A stretch of DNA of 30,399 nucleotides from Casp-actino8 sp037147055 (GTDB taxonomy: Bacteria; Actinomycetota; Acidimicrobiia; Acidimicrobiales; Ilumatobacteraceae). The notes under the pieces are model-generated. The model was given only the letters and a program-made list of their open reading frames with translations. It did no database searches and was not told the origin of the DNA. Positions 29,906 to 30,399 of this stretch are shown here, piece by piece. Location: contig JBAWVW010000017.1 of NCBI GenBank assembly GCA_037147055.1, positions 1-30,399 on the forward strand, given 5' to 3'. Position 1 is the stretch's first letter. Every line of letters begins with the position of its first letter. A program made the translations under genes and the position numbers.

Positions 29906-30399
29906 GTGTTGATTCTTGGGATTGAGACAGCAACTGAACGTGTCAGCGTCGCGGTTGGTAATCACGAGGGTGTTTTGGCAATGTTTGAAGTCACTCGCGG
30001 ACGACGTCATGCGGAGACTCTGACACCAGCCATTGAATTTGTTTGTCAACAAGCTGACATCAAACTCGCTGAGATTTCAGTCATCGCCGTTGATGTCGGG
30101 CCAGGATTATTTACCGGGATGCGTGTGGGGTTGGCTGCTGCCAAAGTGATGGCGCAGGCTTTGGGTATTGGGATCATTCCGCTTTCAAGTCTTGACCTGT
30201 TAGCTCACCCTGTGCGCCACACCGAGAAACTTATTGCCTCAGTGATTGATGCTCGTAAAGGTGAAGTTTTCTATGCTTTCTATCGTCAGACAGCGACTGG
30301 TATGTCGCGTGTTATGGAACCGAAGACTGGGACAATTGACGAGTTGCTGATCGCATTATCAGAGCGCTTTCAAGACACGGTTTGCGTCGGCGATGGCGC
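29906..30399 (+). CDS. tsaB: tRNA threonylcarbamoyladenosine biosynthesis protein TsaB (partial, 3' end missing)
   Basis: An open frame from GTG 29906 to the window edge encodes 164 residues: MLILGIETATERVSVAV (ASKHA-type phosphate-1 strand), HAETLTPAI, then VDVGPGLFTGMRVGLAAAK and IDARKGEVFYAFY, all diagnostic of TsaB (YeaZ). TsaB is a non-catalytic partner that scaffolds TsaD and TsaE. The frame is uninterrupted at 30399, so the truncation is only the window limit. Confidence 0.93.
   Translation, partial: MLILGIETATERVSVAVGNHEGVLAMFEVTRGRRHAETLTPAIEFVCQQADIKLAEISVIAVDVGPGLFTGMRVGLAAAKVMAQALGIGIIPLSSLDLLAHPVRHTEKLIASVIDARKGEVFYAFYRQTATGMSRVMEPKTGTIDELLIALSERFQDTVCVGDG

Noticed and set aside
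1..30399. Mobile elements, tRNA or rRNA genes, prophage or toxin-antitoxin modules
   Set aside because: I found no transposase, integrase, terminal inverted repeats, tRNA-like cloverleaf or rRNA sequence; the window is a core chromosomal region.

Overview
The window is a core housekeeping segment of a bacterial chromosome: the end of the str operon and the S10, spc and alpha ribosomal-protein clusters, followed by rplM-rpsI, cell-wall precursor genes and the start of a tsa (t6A tRNA modification) cluster. Zinc-type S14 (61 aa, four Cys), zinc-type L36, the order rplQ-truA-rplM-rpsI-glmM-(glmS position)-acpS-nnr-alr-tsaE-tsaB, an L22 with a long tail and a luciferase-like (F420-type) oxidoreductase all suggest Actinomycetota. 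Moderate GC content and divergence from Streptomyces/Mycobacterium sequences make a class such as Acidimicrobiia my best guess; this is inference, with no rRNA in the window to confirm it.

Layout. 1-434: last codons of tuf, then rpsJ and a clear intrinsic terminator, so S10 is the last gene of the str-side unit. 435-3440: three genes that do not belong to the usual S10 operon: an HtrA-type membrane-anchored serine protease, an alpha/beta hydrolase, and a small coiled-coil protein with four near-identical 54-bp repeats and a C-terminal membrane segment. 3441-3857: a gene-free region whose second half folds into a chain of strong hairpins directly before the rplC ribosome binding site. 3858-14650: rplC-rplD-rplW-rplB-rpsS-rplV-rpsC-rplP-rpmC-rpsQ-rplN-rplX-rplE-rpsZ-rpsH-rplF-rplR-rpsE-rpmD-rplO-secY, tightly packed with many start/stop overlaps. 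14689-18765: adk, infA, rpmJ, rpsM, rpsK, rpsD, rpoA, rplQ (map, common between adk and infA elsewhere, is absent). 18794-20551: truA, rplM, rpsI. 20563-28355: glmM, a 1136-residue GlmS-like protein, acpS, a fused NAD(P)HX epimerase/dehydratase and alr. 28381-29280 (minus): LLM oxidoreductase. 29414-end: tsaE and a truncated tsaB.

How they work together. Most genes build the ribosome, the Sec translocon, RNA polymerase alpha and initiation factor IF-1. glmM and the GlmS-like protein would supply glucosamine phosphate for peptidoglycan, and alr supplies D-alanine; acpS activates acyl carrier protein; nnr repairs damaged NAD(P)H; tsaE/tsaB modify tRNA.

The points most worth a second look are (i) the oversized GlmS-like enzyme, with an inserted N-terminal helical block and an extra C-terminal ~320 residues of no family I recognise; (ii) the structured, apparently undescribed leader in front of rplC; (iii) the split of the S10 operon; and (iv) an infA that seems to start with CTG.
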